Below, one piece after another: positions 6,219-7,094 of a DNA stretch of 7,094 nt (position 1 is its first letter; the number at the start of each line of letters is the position of its first letter). The position numbers and the translations under genes were made by a program. Location: contig JAVBME010000013.1 of NCBI GenBank assembly GCA_031552765.1, positions 1-7,094 of the forward strand, read 5' to 3'. The notes beneath the pieces are model-generated. The model did not search any database and was not told where the DNA came from. It saw only the letters and a program-made list of their open reading frames with translations. The DNA comes from JAVBME01 sp031552765. Lineage in GTDB: Bacteria > Bacillota > Negativicutes > Acidaminococcales > JAISLQ01.

Positions 6219-6872
6219 ATGCAAGCCATACCTGTAAAAACCAGGATACTAACGCGGCGCGACGATATCGTAGCGGCTATTGTTGAATATGCCGGCAAAG
6301 ATATAGGCAGCGGCGACGTGGTGACAGTGGCGGAAAGCGTCGTGGCCATTACTCAAGGCCGGGCTAAACGGCCGGAGGAATATGACGTTTGTTTTCTAGC
6401 TAAGATATTATGCCGGCTGTTTCCGCAAAAAGGCAGCATTTCCGCCTGGCACAGCATGCAGGCTCTGATGGACGAAGAGGGCGCGCTGAGGGTACTGTTT
6501 GCTGTTGTCGTGGGCTTTCTTGGGAAAATAATCGGCAAGCCGGGGCTTTTTTACCAGTTGGCCGGCGAGCAGGCGAAACTTATCGACGATGTGACGGGAA
6601 CCATGCCGCCTTTCGATAAATATGTGGTATACGGGCCCAAAAACTCTGCCAAAGTTGCCGAGAGCATATGCCTGGCGACAGGCTGTTTCGGCGCGGCTGT
6701 GGTGGATGCCAACGATTTGCGCAAGGTGGCGGTACTGGGGACGTCCAGCGGCCTCAATGCGGATAAGCTGGCCAGTTATCTTTTAGATAATCCGTTCGGC
6801 AATGACAACCAGAAAACGCCTATAGTCATATTAAAAGATTATGAAAAAGAAGGCGGCAGTGCTATACCATAA
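6219..6872 (+). CDS. CofE-like F420-0:L-glutamate ligase family protein
   Basis: A 217-residue protein resembling the coenzyme F420-0:gamma-glutamyl ligase family, GTP-dependent enzymes that add glutamate to F420-0. Family-like features are SGDVVTVAESVVAITQGR (31-48), the segment AGEQAKLIDDVTGTMPPFD (115-133) with adjacent acidic residues that could bind metal, YVVYGPK (135-141), and VVDANDLRKVAVLG beginning at 161. It is slightly shorter than archaeal CofE (about 250 residues). The start is secure: AAAGGAGGTGG (6202-6212) lies 6 nt before the ATG, overlapping the stop of the gene upstream. No other F420 gene (cofC, cofD, cofG/H) is here. In organisms without F420 such proteins may act on another substrate, so I give the family and not the reaction. 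Confidence 0.82.
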   Translation: MQAIPVKTRILTRRDDIVAAIVEYAGKDIGSGDVVTVAESVVAITQGRAKRPEEYDVCFLAKILCRLFPQKGSISAWHSMQALMDEEGALRVLFAVVVGFLGKIIGKPGLFYQLAGEQAKLIDDVTGTMPPFDKYVVYGPKNSAKVAESICLATGCFGAAVVDANDLRKVAVLGTSSGLNADKLASYLLDNPFGNDNQKTPIVILKDYEKEGGSAIP

Positions 6873-6879
6873 ATTATTC

Positions 6880-6902
6880 ATAGGACTAAAATCCTGTATT
6901 TT
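6880..6902 (+). terminator. Weak hairpin after the operon, possible terminator
   Basis: Just past the stop of the CofE-like gene, ATAGGA (6880-6885) can pair with TCCTGT (6892-6897) around the loop CTAAAA, with one T-G wobble, followed by ATTTTG. The stem is short and AT-rich, so it would be a weak intrinsic terminator at best. Position is the main support. Confidence 0.35.
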
Positions 6903-7089
6903 GTAAAAATAAATAAAAAAATTTTTTAAAATGCTTAAGATGAATAAGCCAAAGGGCGATATATTATTTGAAAGCAGGGCAAAAAAGCGGAACTAGTCCC
7001 ACGGCCGGGGAAACGGCCCGCCGCCCAAGGAAAACAATAAGAAAAAAGAGGGCAAGGATGCCCGCTTAAATTCAAGGAGGAAGAAAAAA
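6903..7089 (+). promoter_or_regulatory. Leader of the next gene with A/T tract and GC-rich hairpins
   Basis: The stretch begins with long A and T runs (about 6905-6930), which could bend DNA. TATTAT at 6962-6967 is a possible -10 without a good -35. A sharply GC-rich patch follows (about 6986-7030), containing GGCCG and CGGCC that can pair around GGGAAA. Further on GGGC and GCCC (about 7050-7063) can form a small hairpin. I could not match this to a known riboswitch class. AAGGAGG at 7074-7080 is the ribosome binding site of the partial gene at the edge. Confidence 0.4.
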
Positions 7090-7094
7090 ATGGC
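7090..7094 (+). CDS. Start of a gene cut by the window edge
   Basis: ATG at 7090 is preceded by AAGGAGG with a 9-nt A-rich spacer, a textbook start. Only Met and the first two bases of an Ala codon are visible, so the product cannot be named. The same frame is open upstream as far as a TAG at 6994-6996 but has no start codon between, which supports 7090. Confidence 0.6.

Noticed and set aside
3175..6967. 14-nt repeat GGGCGATATATTAT at 3175-3188 and 6954-6967
   Set aside because: One copy lies inside the thioesterase coding region and flanking sequence does not match; it is probably chance in AT-rich DNA.

Overview
The window looks like a bacterial chromosome segment of moderate GC with AT-rich intergenic spacers, strong AGGAGG-type ribosome binding sites and several TTG starts. 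This fits a low-to-mid GC Firmicute. An anaerobe of the Negativicutes or Clostridia is my best guess, from gene content and codon style rather than any marker gene. No tRNA, rRNA, CRISPR array, insertion sequence or phage gene was seen.

Layout. Positions 1-198 hold no recognisable gene, only a perfect 10-bp inverted repeat (142-167). Positions 199-2639 carry two tandem minus-strand genes for stand-alone FIST-domain proteins, which are paralogues of each other; the promoter-proximal copy is the right-hand one. A 159-bp AT-rich divergent spacer separates them from a plus-strand PaaI-type hotdog thioesterase (2799-3233). Convergent to that is a minus-strand gene of unknown function with a TTG start (3322-3702). 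A second AT-rich divergent spacer (3703-3842) leads into a plus-strand operon: queC, queE (TTG start), a YbgC-type acyl-CoA thioesterase (TTG start), a small membrane-anchored protein of unknown function and a CofE-like F420-0:glutamate ligase family protein. The right edge (6873-7094) is a leader with A/T tracts and a GC-rich patch, ending in a strong ribosome binding site and the first five bases of another plus-strand gene.

How the genes may work together. QueC and QueE are two of the steps of preQ0 (7-cyano-7-deazaguanine) synthesis for queuosine; the other enzymes (FolE, QueD, QueF) are not in this window. The last three operon genes are tightly packed (4-nt overlap, then a 1-nt gap), so the thioesterase, the membrane-anchored protein and the CofE-like protein probably form a functional or at least co-translated unit. 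Their joint role is not established. The FIST pair is probably a sensory or ligand-binding module without an attached output domain. The strongest candidates for undescribed biology are the FIST pair and the YbgC / membrane protein / CofE-like trio; neither is proven to be a new system.
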